This document shows, one piece after another, positions 41,130 through 50,261 of a stretch of 63,258 nucleotides of DNA. The stretch is from VRUE01 sp033856195 (GTDB taxonomy: Bacteria; Actinomycetota; Thermoleophilia; Solirubrobacterales; 70-9): contig JAWVFL010000062.1 of assembly GCA_033856195.1 (NCBI GenBank), positions 1-63,258 of the forward strand. Direction: 5' to 3'. How positions within the stretch are numbered: the first letter of the stretch is position 1; every line of letters begins with the position of its first letter. The translations under genes and the position numbers were made by a program. Under the pieces are notes generated by a model, which was not told where the DNA came from, ran no database searches, and saw nothing but the letters and a program-made list of their open reading frames with translations.

Positions 41130-42037
41130 TCGACGACGAGACCAAAGAGCCGCAGGACACTTCCGACGAGGGTTCGGAGGCCGAGGCCGCGGGTCCTGTC
41201 GCGGGAGAGGACTCCTCGTCCTCGCAAGCTGCGGGCGAGGAGCCCACCCCCACGCCACCCGCGGACGAGGCGTCTGAAGCCTCGTCTGAGGAGCCGGTGG
41301 CCGAAGGAGACGCCGCCGAGGAGCCTGTTGCGGAGGAGCCGATAGACGAGGCGCCTGCGGCTGACGCCGAAGCCGCCGACGAGCCCGTTGCGGAGCAAGA
41401 GGAGGCTCAGGCGGAGGCCACGTCGGAGCCAGAGGTTGAGAAGCCGGCGGCCGAGAAGAAGAAGGACGTCATTCCCGGGGCCGACCTGGAGCCAATTGCG
41501 GTTGAGACCACTGAGCGGCCGCTCAGTGCCGAGGAGAAGGCTCGCAAGGAAGCCGAAGAGGAGGAGCGGGCCAAGCGCGAGGCGGAGCTGACCGGCGAGG
41601 CCGAGGAGGAGCCCAGCGCCGCCAGCCGCGCGCCGGCGAAGATGGAGGGTGACGCCCGCTACCTCGCCACCGGCAAGCGCAAGACTTCGATCGCCCGCGT
41701 GACCCTGCTTCCCGGCAGCGGCAAGGTCGAGATCAACAAGCGGGCGCTGGAGGAGTTCTTCCCCCGTCCGCTGCACCGGACTATGGCTCTCCAGCCGCTC
41801 GCGATCACCGGCTACGAGGGCAGCGTCGACGTGCGCGTCCGCGTGCACGGTGGCGGTATCAGCGGCCAGGCCGGCGCCGTGCGTCACGGCATCGCCCGGG
41901 CGCTCACCGAGGTCGACCCGGAGCTGCGTGGCGAGCTCAAGCGCCGCGGCTTCCTGACCCGCGACGCGCGGGCCAAGGAGCGCAAGAAGGCCGGCCTCAA
42001 GAAGGCGCGCAAGCGGCCGCAGTTCTCCAAGCGTTAG
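41126..42037 (+). CDS. rpsI: 30S ribosomal protein S9 with a long acidic N-terminal extension
   Basis: A 303-residue protein from TTG 41126, more than twice the usual S9 length of ~130. Residues ~1-172 are a low-complexity Glu/Ala/Pro extension (EEPVAEGDAAEEPVAEEPID). The S9 domain begins RYLATGKRKTSIARVTLLPG and ends in the normal basic tail KKARKRPQFSKR that contacts P-site tRNA. ATG 41642 (MEGDARYLATGKRK) would give a standard-length S9, but no ribosome site precedes it. Actinobacteria often have short acidic S9 extensions; this one is exceptionally long. Confidence 0.95.
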   Translation: MIDDETKEPQDTSDEGSEAEAAGPVAGEDSSSSQAAGEEPTPTPPADEASEASSEEPVAEGDAAEEPVAEEPIDEAPAADAEAADEPVAEQEEAQAEATSEPEVEKPAAEKKKDVIPGADLEPIAVETTERPLSAEEKARKEAEEEERAKREAELTGEAEEEPSAASRAPAKMEGDARYLATGKRKTSIARVTLLPGSGKVEINKRALEEFFPRPLHRTMALQPLAITGYEGSVDVRVRVHGGGISGQAGAVRHGIARALTEVDPELRGELKRRGFLTRDARAKERKKAGLKKARKRPQFSKR

Positions 42038-42047
42038 GCCGCTGGGA

Positions 42048-43361
42048 GTGACGACGGGGCGCAAGCTCTTCGGAACCGACGGGGTCCGAGGGGAGGCTGG
42101 AACCTTCCTCACGGCCGAGCTGGCCACCGCGCTGGGTCGGGCGGCCACCGCGTCCTTGGACGCGCCGCGGCCGCAGGTCCTGATCGTGCGCGACACGCGC
42201 GAGTCGGGGCCGATGCTCGAGTCCGCCCTGGCTGCGGGCATCGCCGCCGCGGGCGGAGACGCCCTGCTCGGTGGTGTGCTGCCCACGCCCGCCGCGGCGA
42301 TCCTGGTCAAGCGACTCGGCTTCGACCTCGCCGCGGTCGTCTCCGCTTCCCACAACCCCTACCGGGACAACGGGATCAAGTTCTTCTCGGGACTCGGGAC
42401 GAAGCTCGACGACGATGCCGAGGCGCGGATCGAGGCATTGATCGAGACCGACGGCGAGAGCGCCGAGACCGGCCAGGTGCGGGAGCTGAACGGCGGCCTG
42501 GAGGACTACCTGCGCGCCCTGCAGTCCGCTTTTCCGCTCGACCTCTCGGGTTGCCGGGTGCTGCTCGACTGCGCCAACGGCGCGACCTTCCGCGCGGCGC
42601 CGGCGATCTTCGAGCGCCTCGGCGCCAGCGTCGAGACGATCGGCACCGAGCCCGACGGGCGCAACATCAACGACGGCTGCGGCTCCACCCACCTCGATCG
42701 CATCGCCGCGGCGATCGGCCGCTCCAAGGCGACGATCGGCTTTGCCTTCGATGGCGACGGCGACCGCGTTCTGGCGGTCGACGGCGCCGGCCGCACGCAC
42801 GACGGCGACGAGCTGATCGCTCTGGTGGCGCGCGGAATGGCGAGCCGCGGTGAGCTGGCCGGCGGGGTCGCCGTCACCGTGATGAGCAACTACGGCTTTC
42901 ACCAGGCGATGGAAGACGCCGATATCGACGTTGCGGTGACCCCGGTCGGCGACCGCTATGTGCTGGACGAGTTGCGCGAGCGCGGCTGGGTCCTGGGAGG
43001 CGAGCAGTCGGGTCACATCATCGACACCCGCTTCGTCGCCACCGGCGACGGCATTGCCGCGGCGCTGGTGACGATGCGCGAGCTGGACGGCGGCGATCTC
43101 GCCACGGTGACGCCGATGGAGAAACTGCCACAGACCCTGGTCAACGTCGAGGTCGCCGAGCGCGAGGCGATCGCCGACGCGAAGCCGGTCTGGGAGGCGG
43201 TCGAGCGCGAGGCTGAGGCGCTCGAGGGCCGCGGCCGGGTTCTGCTGCGGGCGTCGGGAACGGAGCCCCTGGTCCGGGTCATGGTCGAGGCGCCGAGCGC
43301 CGAGGAGGCCGAGGCGGTCTGCGAGAGGCTTGTCAGCCTCGTCCGCCAAGAGCTGGCCTAG
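42048..43361 (+). CDS. glmM: Phosphoglucosamine mutase
   Basis: A 437-residue enzyme interconverting glucosamine-6-P and glucosamine-1-P for peptidoglycan precursors. GTG 42048 yields TGRKLFGTDGVRGEAGTFLT, the GlmM signature start. The phosphoserine loop is VVSASHNPYRDNGIKFF, the metal loop is FAFDGDGDRVLAVDGAG, and the sugar loop is LGGEQSGHIID. The C-terminal phosphate site is LLRASGTEPLVRVMVEAP. glmS follows 31 nt later, so the two consecutive pathway steps are co-encoded. Confidence 0.97.
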   Translation: MTTGRKLFGTDGVRGEAGTFLTAELATALGRAATASLDAPRPQVLIVRDTRESGPMLESALAAGIAAAGGDALLGGVLPTPAAAILVKRLGFDLAAVVSASHNPYRDNGIKFFSGLGTKLDDDAEARIEALIETDGESAETGQVRELNGGLEDYLRALQSAFPLDLSGCRVLLDCANGATFRAAPAIFERLGASVETIGTEPDGRNINDGCGSTHLDRIAAAIGRSKATIGFAFDGDGDRVLAVDGAGRTHDGDELIALVARGMASRGELAGGVAVTVMSNYGFHQAMEDADIDVAVTPVGDRYVLDELRERGWVLGGEQSGHIIDTRFVATGDGIAAALVTMRELDGGDLATVTPMEKLPQTLVNVEVAEREAIADAKPVWEAVEREAEALEGRGRVLLRASGTEPLVRVMVEAPSAEEAEAVCERLVSLVRQELA

Positions 43362-43392
43362 CTCCGCGGTCTCTACCCTTGATCGCCTCCTT

Positions 43393-45252
43393 ATGTGCGG
43401 AATCGTCGGATACGTGGGCGGACGCCCCTGCCTTGACCTCCTGGTCGCCGGACTCGAGAAGCTCGAGTACCGGGGCTATGACTCGGCCGGGATCTCGGTC
43501 ATCGACGACGGCAAGATCGACAGCGTCCGCGCCGTCGGCAACCTCGAGAACCTGCGCGCCGCGGTGGCCGAGCAGGTCGAGAACGGCGGTGGTGTCGCGG
43601 TCGCGGCCCTGGCCGCGACGACGGGGGTTGCTCATACCCGTTGGGCGACCCATGGCCGCGTCACCGAGGAGAACGCACATCCGCACGGCGACTGCACCGA
43701 TCGCATCCACATCGTCCTCAACGGGATCGTCGAGAACCACGCCGAGCTGCGCCGCGAGCTGGCCGATCAAGGGCACCGCTTCAGCTCCGAGACCGACGCC
43801 GAGATCGTCTCCCACCTGATCGAGCGCAACTACGACGGCAACCTCACCGAAGCGGTGCGCGCTTCCTTCGCCGAGCTGCGCGGTCACTACGCCTTCGTCG
43901 CGATGCACGCCGACGAGCCCAGCCGGCTGGTCGGCGCTCGCAAGGAGTGCCCCCTGGTCGCCGGCGTCGGTGAGGGGGAGACCTTCCTCGCCTCGGCCAT
44001 CCCCGCCTTCCTCGCCGAGACCCGCGAAGCCGTGGCGATCGAAAACGACGAGATCGTCACCGTCGACGCCTCGGGGGTGAGCATCACCGACGCCGGCGGC
44101 AAGCCGGTCGAGCGCGGCTCCGAAGAGATCTCCTGGGACGAGTCCGCCGCCGAGAAGGGCGGCTATGAGACCTTCATGCTGAAGGAGATCCACGAACAGG
44201 CCGACGCCGTCGCCGAGACGATCGCCGACCGGCTGCCGAACGACGACCGTGTCGACCTCTCCGAACTCGAGCTCGACGACTCCTACCTCCGTGGCATCCA
44301 GCGGATCGTGATCGTCGCCTGCGGCACCTCCTACCACGCCGGCCTGGTCGGTCGCTACGCGATCGAGGAGTGGGCGCGGGTGCCGGTCGAGATGGACATC
44401 GCCTCCGAGTATCGCTACCGCAACCCGGTGATCGGCAAGCAGGACCTGGTGATCGGCATCACCCAGTCGGGAGAGACCGCGGACACGCTGGCGGCGATGC
44501 GCCTCGCCCGCGAAAACGGCGCCAAGGTGTTGGCGATCACCAACGTGATGGGCAGCCAGGCGACCCGCGATTCCGACAGCGTCCTCTACACCCGCGCCGG
44601 GCCGGAGGTCAGCGTCGCCGCGACCAAGACGTTCGTGGCGCAGGTGGCCTCGATGTACCTGCTGGGGCTGCGCCTGGCCGAGCTGCGCGGCACCTTGCCG
44701 CCGGAGCGCCTGGCCGAGCTGGTCGCAGAGCTGAAGTCGATCCCCTCCAAGATCGACACCACGATTGCCGCCACCGAAGGCCCGGCACAGGAAATCGCCG
44801 CTGCGCAGGCCGATCACGACTTCTTCCTCTATCTGGGCCGGCACATCGGTCTGCCCGTCTGTCTCGAGGGGGCGCTGAAGCTGAAGGAGATCTCCTACAT
44901 CCCGACCGACGCCTACGCCGCCGGCGAGATGAAGCACGGGCCGATCGCCCTGCTCGACGAGTCGACTCCGGTCATTTGCGTCGCCACCGACAGCCCGGTG
45001 CTCGACAAGGTGCTCTCCAACGTCGAAGAGGTGCGCGCCCGTGGCGCCGAGACGATCGCGATCGCCACGCAGGGCGACGAGCAGGTCGCCGCGGTGGCCG
45101 ATCAGACGATCGAGGTCGCCCGGACCGACTGGATCCTGCAGCCGATCGTCGCGATCCTTCCCCTGCAGCTGCTCGCCTATGACATTGCCCGCGCCCGCGG
45201 CCTCAATGTCGACCAGCCGCGCAACCTCGCCAAGACGGTGACTGTCGAGTAG
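43393..45252 (+). CDS. glmS: Glucosamine-6-phosphate synthase
   Basis: A 619-residue amidotransferase making glucosamine-6-P from fructose-6-P and glutamine. ATG 43393 places the nucleophile Cys directly after Met (MCGIVGYVGGRPCLDLLVAG); the longer frame upstream overlaps glmM and would bury it. The glutaminase domain fills ~1-240, followed by two SIS isomerase domains (ACGTSYHAGLVGRYAIEEWA, GITQSGETADTLAAMRLARE). The end reads LNVDQPRNLAKTVTVE, the canonical GlmS C-terminus. Confidence 0.98.
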   Translation: MCGIVGYVGGRPCLDLLVAGLEKLEYRGYDSAGISVIDDGKIDSVRAVGNLENLRAAVAEQVENGGGVAVAALAATTGVAHTRWATHGRVTEENAHPHGDCTDRIHIVLNGIVENHAELRRELADQGHRFSSETDAEIVSHLIERNYDGNLTEAVRASFAELRGHYAFVAMHADEPSRLVGARKECPLVAGVGEGETFLASAIPAFLAETREAVAIENDEIVTVDASGVSITDAGGKPVERGSEEISWDESAAEKGGYETFMLKEIHEQADAVAETIADRLPNDDRVDLSELELDDSYLRGIQRIVIVACGTSYHAGLVGRYAIEEWARVPVEMDIASEYRYRNPVIGKQDLVIGITQSGETADTLAAMRLARENGAKVLAITNVMGSQATRDSDSVLYTRAGPEVSVAATKTFVAQVASMYLLGLRLAELRGTLPPERLAELVAELKSIPSKIDTTIAATEGPAQEIAAAQADHDFFLYLGRHIGLPVCLEGALKLKEISYIPTDAYAAGEMKHGPIALLDESTPVICVATDSPVLDKVLSNVEEVRARGAETIAIATQGDEQVAAVADQTIEVARTDWILQPIVAILPLQLLAYDIARARGLNVDQPRNLAKTVTVE

Positions 45253-45281
45253 TGCGCCGCCCGCTACTCTTTCTCGCCAAC

Positions 45282-46847
45282 ATGGTCAGGATCCGTCTAT
45301 CTATTTCAATTCTTGCGGCGATTGCCGCGGTTGCGGTCGCTGGCTGTGGGGGCGGTAGCAGCAGCGGTGATGGTGCTTCCAGCTCGGCGCTGGCGGAACT
45401 CGCCTCTCCCGGTTCTCTTGTCTTTGCTGAAGGTGAGCTGAAACCAAGCGGAGAACTGAAGGCGAACGTCGATGCGGTCGCCAAACGCCTGACCGGGGCC
45501 AGCCTCGGCGAATTCGTCGTCTCCGAACTGGAAAGCTCCGCGCGCCAGGACGGCGAAACCTTCGACTACGCCACGGAAGTCGAACCTTGGCTAGGTAAAA
45601 AGGGCGGCGTCGCCTTCGAACGGCTCATCGACGGCGAACTCTCCGAACCGCTGATCGTCGTGCAGACGACAGATCCGAAAGCGGCCCAGGCTTTCATCGA
45701 CAAGCGGACCAAGAAAAGCAGCGATCCCTCCAAAGACGTCTCCTACAAAGGTGTCGCATTCAACGTCGGTGGCCCCGAAAAGAACGCGGTCGGCATGATC
45801 GGCGAAACGCTCGTGCTTGCCCAGAGCGAAAAGGAATTCAAAGCCGCCGTCGATGCTTCCCAGGGCGATTCGCTTGGCGGCGAAGATCGCTTCCGAGGGG
45901 CAATCGCGGCTGCCTCCAGTGGCAGCTTCGCTGACGTCTACGTCGACGTTGGCGGAATCATCGAACAGTCCGAAGACAAAATCGACGCGCAGGCCCAGGA
46001 AGTGCTGCAGAGCGCCGGGATCGACCCGAGCGAAGCGACCGCGGTGGCCAGCGTGATCCCGCGGTCCGACCAGATCCAGGTCGACCTGAGCAGCGATCTC
46101 GGTGGCGAGAAAGCGCCCGCCGGCGATCCCTCCAAACTGCTCGGCTCGCTGCCGGCAAGTTCCTTCGCGGCCTTCGGATTTACGGAATTCAACGAACAGC
46201 TCGAAGAAGCGGTCGACAGCATCGACGAGTCCGGTGTTCCGCCTGAACTTGGCCCGAACGAACTGAAGAGCACGCTGAGCCAAGCGGGCGTCGACCTCGA
46301 CAAAATCGTGGCTTCGCTCGAAGAAGGCGCGGTATTCGCGGAAGGCACTGACAAAGGCAGTCTCGGCGGCGCCATGGTGGTCACCAGCAGCTCGGGCGAA
46401 GCGGCTGACGCGATCGGCAGCCTCGGCACGCTTCTGCGCGCCGCCCGCGTACCGGGGATAACGGCGGTCGGCGGCAAGGCGAGTGGCTTCTCGGTCAACA
46501 ACGCGGGACCCGACGCCAAACCGATCGTCGTCATAGCCAAGGGCGATCGGATCGCGGTCGGCTACGGCTTGGCTGCGGCCCTTGCCGGACTCAACGCCGG
46601 CTCCGGCGCGACGCTCTCGGACAAGCCCGCCTACAAGGCGGCGGTCTCGGCGCTCGGCAAGACGCCGATCAGCGCTTTCGCTGACGGCCCGGCAGCCCTG
46701 AGCCTCGCCGAAGCTCTCGTACCGCGCTCGAAAACCGACTTCTGGGAAGCTGTTCCCTACCTGAAGAAGATCAGCTACATCGGCCTCGGATCCGGCACCA
46801 ACGGCGAACTGGCCACAGCGAAGCTGGTCGCGGGCCTCGGCAAATAG
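45282..46847 (+). CDS. Exported lipoprotein, DUF3352-like
   Basis: A 521-residue lipoprotein from ATG 45282, which has a hydrophobic signal ending in the lipobox VAVAGC (Cys ~21) and then Gly/Ser-rich linker. The body shows the DUF3352 pattern: repeated alpha/beta blocks (FDYATEVEPWLGKKGGVAFE, DPKAAQAFIDKRTKK, IGETLVLAQSEKEFKAAVDA). It is probably a surface substrate- or membrane-monitoring protein, but no activity is known. Its glutamates are nearly all GAA, in contrast with the GAG-rich glmS next door. A TACTCT box lies 11 nt before the start. Confidence 0.82.
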   Translation: MVRIRLSISILAAIAAVAVAGCGGGSSSGDGASSSALAELASPGSLVFAEGELKPSGELKANVDAVAKRLTGASLGEFVVSELESSARQDGETFDYATEVEPWLGKKGGVAFERLIDGELSEPLIVVQTTDPKAAQAFIDKRTKKSSDPSKDVSYKGVAFNVGGPEKNAVGMIGETLVLAQSEKEFKAAVDASQGDSLGGEDRFRGAIAAASSGSFADVYVDVGGIIEQSEDKIDAQAQEVLQSAGIDPSEATAVASVIPRSDQIQVDLSSDLGGEKAPAGDPSKLLGSLPASSFAAFGFTEFNEQLEEAVDSIDESGVPPELGPNELKSTLSQAGVDLDKIVASLEEGAVFAEGTDKGSLGGAMVVTSSSGEAADAIGSLGTLLRAARVPGITAVGGKASGFSVNNAGPDAKPIVVIAKGDRIAVGYGLAAALAGLNAGSGATLSDKPAYKAAVSALGKTPISAFADGPAALSLAEALVPRSKTDFWEAVPYLKKISYIGLGSGTNGELATAKLVAGLGK

Positions 46848-46855
46848 CCGCCGAA

Positions 46856-47215
46856 GTGCGCTCGGGAGTCGGCATCGATCTGCTCGAGATCGACCGCCTC
46901 GAGCGTGCCCTGCAGCGTCATCCACGCCTCGCCGAGCGCATCTTCAGCGACGAAGAGCGGCAATACGCGATGGCTCGGGCGCGTCCAGCTCGTCACCTTG
47001 CCGCCCGTTTTGCCGCTAAGGAGGCGGTAGTCAAGGCGCTCGGGCTCAGCGGGGGCTTCGGATTGCGCGAGATCGAGGTGGTGGCTGGAGAGCCGCCGGT
47101 GGTACGGCTCTCCGGTCGTGCTGCCGAGGCAGCGGCCGGCCGCTGCGTGGATGTCTCGTTGACTCATTCACGGGATCTTGCGGGTGCGGTCGCTGTAGTC
47201 GAAAGCTCAGGCTAG
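46856..47215 (+). CDS. acpS: Holo-[acyl-carrier-protein] synthase
   Basis: A 119-residue phosphopantetheinyl transferase that activates acyl carrier protein. GTG 46856 gives RSGVGIDLLEIDRLERALQR with the magnesium-binding Asp; RFAAKEAVVKALG carries the second metal/catalytic Glu and Lys. The C-terminal DVSLTHSRDLAGAVAVVE is typical. It begins 8 nt after the lipoprotein gene. NAD(P)HX repair and alr follow ~1 kb downstream, an arrangement common near acpS in actinobacteria. Confidence 0.95.
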   Translation: MRSGVGIDLLEIDRLERALQRHPRLAERIFSDEERQYAMARARPARHLAARFAAKEAVVKALGLSGGFGLREIEVVAGEPPVVRLSGRAAEAAAGRCVDVSLTHSRDLAGAVAVVESSG

Positions 47216-47261
47216 GCTGAGCTGCCGCTGTTCCTGGACTACTGCGAACGGATCATGAGAA

Positions 47262-47287
47262 GTCCGAGGGGGTCTTGCATCCCGGAC
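47262..47287 (+). terminator. Weak hairpin after acpS
   Basis: GTCCGAGGG (47262-47270) pairs with CCCGGAC (47281-47287) with one bulged A and a 10-nt loop. It is followed by CTT only. It is the only structure noted in the 113-bp gap before the methyltransferase gene. Confidence 0.35.
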
Positions 47288-47328
47288 CTTGCTGAGGACT
47301 TAGGAAAGGCTCTACTCTTCGGGCCCCG

Positions 47329-47988
47329 ATGAGCGAAGCCGCCGAGCACCCGACCCGTCGCTCCCAAGGCGCCAACAGCAGGCAATACGACCGCGTCGCT
47401 CGCCTCTACAGCACGCTTGAGCCGCTGTATCTGATCTTTCCTCGGGCCCGTCGCAAGGCGGTGGCCGCGCTCGGACTGAAGCCCGGCGACACCGTTCTAG
47501 AGATCGGTGCCGGCACCGGGCGCAACTTCCCCTACCTGGTCGAAGCGGTCGGCCCGAGCGGGACCGTCATTGGCGTTGATGCATCCCAAGGCATGCTGGC
47601 CGAGGCGCACAAGCTGATCGAGCGGCGTGGCTGGTCGAATGTGCAACTCCTCCACCAAGACGCCACACAGCTCAAGGTCGATCGCGATCTTGACGGGGTG
47701 CTTTTCAGCCTCAGCTACTCGGCGCTGCCCGAACCACGTCCAGCATTGGCGCTGGCATGGGAGCGGCTGCGCCCAAAAGGTCGCGTCGTGGTCATGGACA
47801 TGGGGCTCACCCAGAGCCGTTGGCACCGTCTGCTTGACCCGATCGCCCGTCTGCTCGTCAAGCTCGGGCCGGGCGACGCCTACTCAGACCCCTGGCGCGA
47901 CCTCGCCGCCTACGGCACGGTCGAAACTGAGCGCTTCCTGGCGGGCTTCTACTACGTCAGCTCCGTCACCAAGCCCGAGCAGCCCTAA
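47329..47988 (+). CDS. Class I SAM-dependent methyltransferase
   Basis: A 219-residue methyltransferase. SAM-binding motif I is VLEIGAGTGRNFPYLVEAVG, followed by the acidic strand end IGVDASQGMLAEA and motif IV DGVLFSLSYSALPEPRPAL. The pattern RYDRVARLY-like start (QYDRVARLYSTLEPLY) resembles UbiE/COQ5-type or phospholipid N-methyltransferases. The substrate is unknown. A TACTCT box sits 10 nt before ATG 47329. Confidence 0.88.
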   Translation: MSEAAEHPTRRSQGANSRQYDRVARLYSTLEPLYLIFPRARRKAVAALGLKPGDTVLEIGAGTGRNFPYLVEAVGPSGTVIGVDASQGMLAEAHKLIERRGWSNVQLLHQDATQLKVDRDLDGVLFSLSYSALPEPRPALALAWERLRPKGRVVVMDMGLTQSRWHRLLDPIARLLVKLGPGDAYSDPWRDLAAYGTVETERFLAGFYYVSSVTKPEQP

Positions 47989-48316
47989 GCTGGCGCCTGG
48001 CGGATACCCCGCCGCCAGTCTGCCGCGATGCTGGCTGACGTTGCCCCTTGGCGCGGGGATCGCGTTCCCTCGGAGGCACGAATCACCCGGTCGCTCCGAA
48101 TGTCAAGAACACCTCTGAGAGTCGGCGGTCCTTCGGGGGATCTCCCTATCAAGGTCGACCAGGAGCTTTAGCCAGGCGCGTAAACGCTCGTGGTCTTCGT
48201 CTGTCGCAGCGATGGCCCACTCGTCCAAGAGCTGTCGGTGACCGCTGCCGCGGTGTGCCGGTGATAGTTAGTCAATATCAATGAATCATCGCCAACTTCA
48301 AAGCTAGGCTGCGATC
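47989..48316. other. 328-bp gap, no convincing gene
   Basis: A short minus-strand frame around 48110-48230 encodes DEWAIAATDEDHERLRAWLK then LLVDLDREIP, which looks protein-like but has no good start and is stop-bounded upstream; it may be a gene remnant. A/T-rich TTAGTCAATATCAATGAATC at 48268-48287 contrasts with the surrounding sequence and may be part of a promoter region. TAGGCT (48305-48310) lies 6 nt before the next start. Confidence 0.4.
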
Positions 48317-49783
48317 GTGGAACCGTGGCTGAGCCCTCTCTTTGACGCCGATGGGATTCGGGCGGTCGACCGCTGGGCGATCGAGGAGGAGGAGATCGCG
48401 GAAGCCGAGTTGATGGACGCGGCTGGGACCGCGCTGGCGGAGGCCGTGGCCGGGCTGGCGCCGCAGGGGCCGGTGCGGATCGTCTGCGGCAAGGGCAACA
48501 ACGGCGGCGACGGTCTGATCGCGGCCCGGCGGCTGGGCGAGATGGGGTTCGACGTGGCGGTTCTCGAGCTCGCCGAGGAGGAGTCAGGGGATCTCGACGG
48601 CTGGCTCGAGGGAACCGGCGTCGTCGTCGACGCGATCTTCGGCACTGGCTTCGCTGGCGCGCCGCGCGCCCCCGCCGACGCGGTCATCGACGCGATCAAC
48701 CGCTGCGGCGCTCCGGTCGTGGCCTGCGACATCGCCTCCGGAGTCGACGCCTCGAGCGGGGAGGTCACCGGGGTTGCCGTCGAAGCGGCGCTCACCGTCA
48801 GCTTCCACGCCGCCAAGATCGGCCACCGGATCGCACCGGGAAAGTGGCATACGGGCGAGCTACGGGTGGTGCCGATCGGCATTCCCGACGGCGCTCCCGG
48901 TGAGCCGCTGGCCGGGACGATCGGTCCCGAGGTGCTCGCCATGCTGCCCGCCCGCGGGCCGCGGTCGACCAAGTTCAGCTCCGGGCAGGTGGTGGTCGCG
49001 GGCGGTTCGCGCGGCCTCACCGGCGCCGTGCAGATGTCTTCGGGGGCGGCGATCCGCGCCGGCGCCGGCTACGCCACCGTCGCCGTGCCGGCCGACCTCG
49101 AGCCGATCTTCGAGAGCGGCCAGCCCGAGGTGATGTCGGCCGGCTGTCCGGGTGGGGACGGCTGCCTGGCTCCCGCGTCGCTGAAGGCGGTCCTGCGTAC
49201 GTTCGAGCGGGCCGCGGCGGGGGTGCTCGGCCCGGGGATGGGTCGCGACCCAGGCTCGGTCGAGCTCGCCCGTGAGGCCGCGGCCGCGATCGAGGCGCCG
49301 CTGGTGATCGATGCCGACGGGCTCAACGCCTTCGCCGGGGAGCTCCAACGGATCGCGGAGCGCACCGCGCCAACGGTCCTCACACCGCATGCCGGCGAGC
49401 TGGGCAGGCTGCTCGGTCGTTCCTCTGAGGAGATCGGCGCCAAGCGGCTCGCCGCGGCACGAGAGGCCGCCAGGCAAGCTGCCGCGATCGTCGTCCTCAA
49501 GGGCGATGACACGATCGTCACCGACGGCGAGCGGGTGGCCGTCAACGCGCTCTCCGCCCCCGGGCTCGCGACCGCCGGGACCGGCGACGTCCTCTCCGGC
49601 ATCACCGCCGCGACGCTCGCCCGCGGCCTCGAGCCCTTCGCTGCTGCCTGTGCCGCCGTACTTGCTCACGCTCGGGCCGGCCGCGATGCTGCCCGGCGGA
49701 TCGGCGCCGCCGAGTCGGTGATCGCCACCGACGTGATCGAGTCGATCCCGGCGGGGATGCGTCCCGGCGCGGCGGTCGAATAA
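48317..49783 (+). CDS. nnr: Bifunctional NAD(P)H-hydrate epimerase/ADP-dependent dehydratase
   Basis: A 488-residue repair enzyme that restores NAD(P)H from its hydrates. The N-terminal YjeF_N epimerase (~1-205) has VRIVCGKGNNGGDGLIAARR and AIFGTGFAGAPRAPAD. The C-terminal kinase-like dehydratase (~225-480) has VIDADGLNAFAGEL, TPHAGELGRLLGRS and the ATP/ADP loop TAGTGDVLSGITAATLARGL. GTG 48317 has TAGGCT 6 nt upstream. Downstream CBS and alr genes follow at short spacing. Confidence 0.95.
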   Translation: MEPWLSPLFDADGIRAVDRWAIEEEEIAEAELMDAAGTALAEAVAGLAPQGPVRIVCGKGNNGGDGLIAARRLGEMGFDVAVLELAEEESGDLDGWLEGTGVVVDAIFGTGFAGAPRAPADAVIDAINRCGAPVVACDIASGVDASSGEVTGVAVEAALTVSFHAAKIGHRIAPGKWHTGELRVVPIGIPDGAPGEPLAGTIGPEVLAMLPARGPRSTKFSSGQVVVAGGSRGLTGAVQMSSGAAIRAGAGYATVAVPADLEPIFESGQPEVMSAGCPGGDGCLAPASLKAVLRTFERAAAGVLGPGMGRDPGSVELAREAAAAIEAPLVIDADGLNAFAGELQRIAERTAPTVLTPHAGELGRLLGRSSEEIGAKRLAAAREAARQAAAIVVLKGDDTIVTDGERVAVNALSAPGLATAGTGDVLSGITAATLARGLEPFAAACAAVLAHARAGRDAARRIGAAESVIATDVIESIPAGMRPGAAVE

Positions 49784-49792
49784 CCTCGCGCC

Positions 49793-50257
49793 ATGAAGAC
49801 CGCCGCCGAGATCATGGACGCCGACGTGCCGACCGTTTCCCCGGACGCCGATGCGCGCGCCGCGATCGAGCTGCTCGCGAAGACCGACGTCGGCGCCCTG
49901 CCGGTCACCGACGCCGAGCGCAAGGTGGTGGGCATCGTCAGCGAGTCCGACCTGATCCTCAGCGACGAGGAGGCGGACCTGCATCTGCCCCACTACCTCA
50001 ACATCATGGGCGGGATCGTCTTCGTCGGCTCGATGAAGGGCTTCGAGAAGCGGCTCGACAAGGCCTTCGCCACGAAGGTCTCCGAGCTGATGACCCCAGA
50101 CCCGGTGGTCGTTCACATCGACGACGATGCGGAGGCCGTCGCCCGCACGATCGCCGAGAAGCACCACAACCACCTGCCCGTCGTCGACGACGAGGGTCGC
50201 CTCGCCGGGCTTGTCACGCGGGCCGACGCGCTGGCCGCGCTTGTCGCCACCGACTAG
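49793..50257 (+). CDS. Two-CBS-domain protein
   Basis: A 154-residue protein made of two CBS repeats: first TAAEIMDADVPTVSPDADAR with VTDAERKVVGIVSESDLILS, second KVSELMTPDPVVVHIDDDAE with VVDDEGRLAGLVTRADALAA. Such stand-alone pairs bind adenine nucleotides and regulate partner proteins. The insert between the domains (HYLNIMGGIVFVGSMKGFEK) is common in archaeal and bacterial CBS proteins. TAACCT lies 6 nt before the ATG. Partner unknown. Confidence 0.9.
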   Translation: MKTAAEIMDADVPTVSPDADARAAIELLAKTDVGALPVTDAERKVVGIVSESDLILSDEEADLHLPHYLNIMGGIVFVGSMKGFEKRLDKAFATKVSELMTPDPVVVHIDDDAEAVARTIAEKHHNHLPVVDDEGRLAGLVTRADALAALVATD

Positions 50258-50261
50258 GCCG

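Noticed and set aside
48110..48230. Minus-strand peptide DEWAIAATDEDHERLRAWLK as a gene
   Set aside because: It has no suitable start, a stop just upstream and no partner; at best a remnant.
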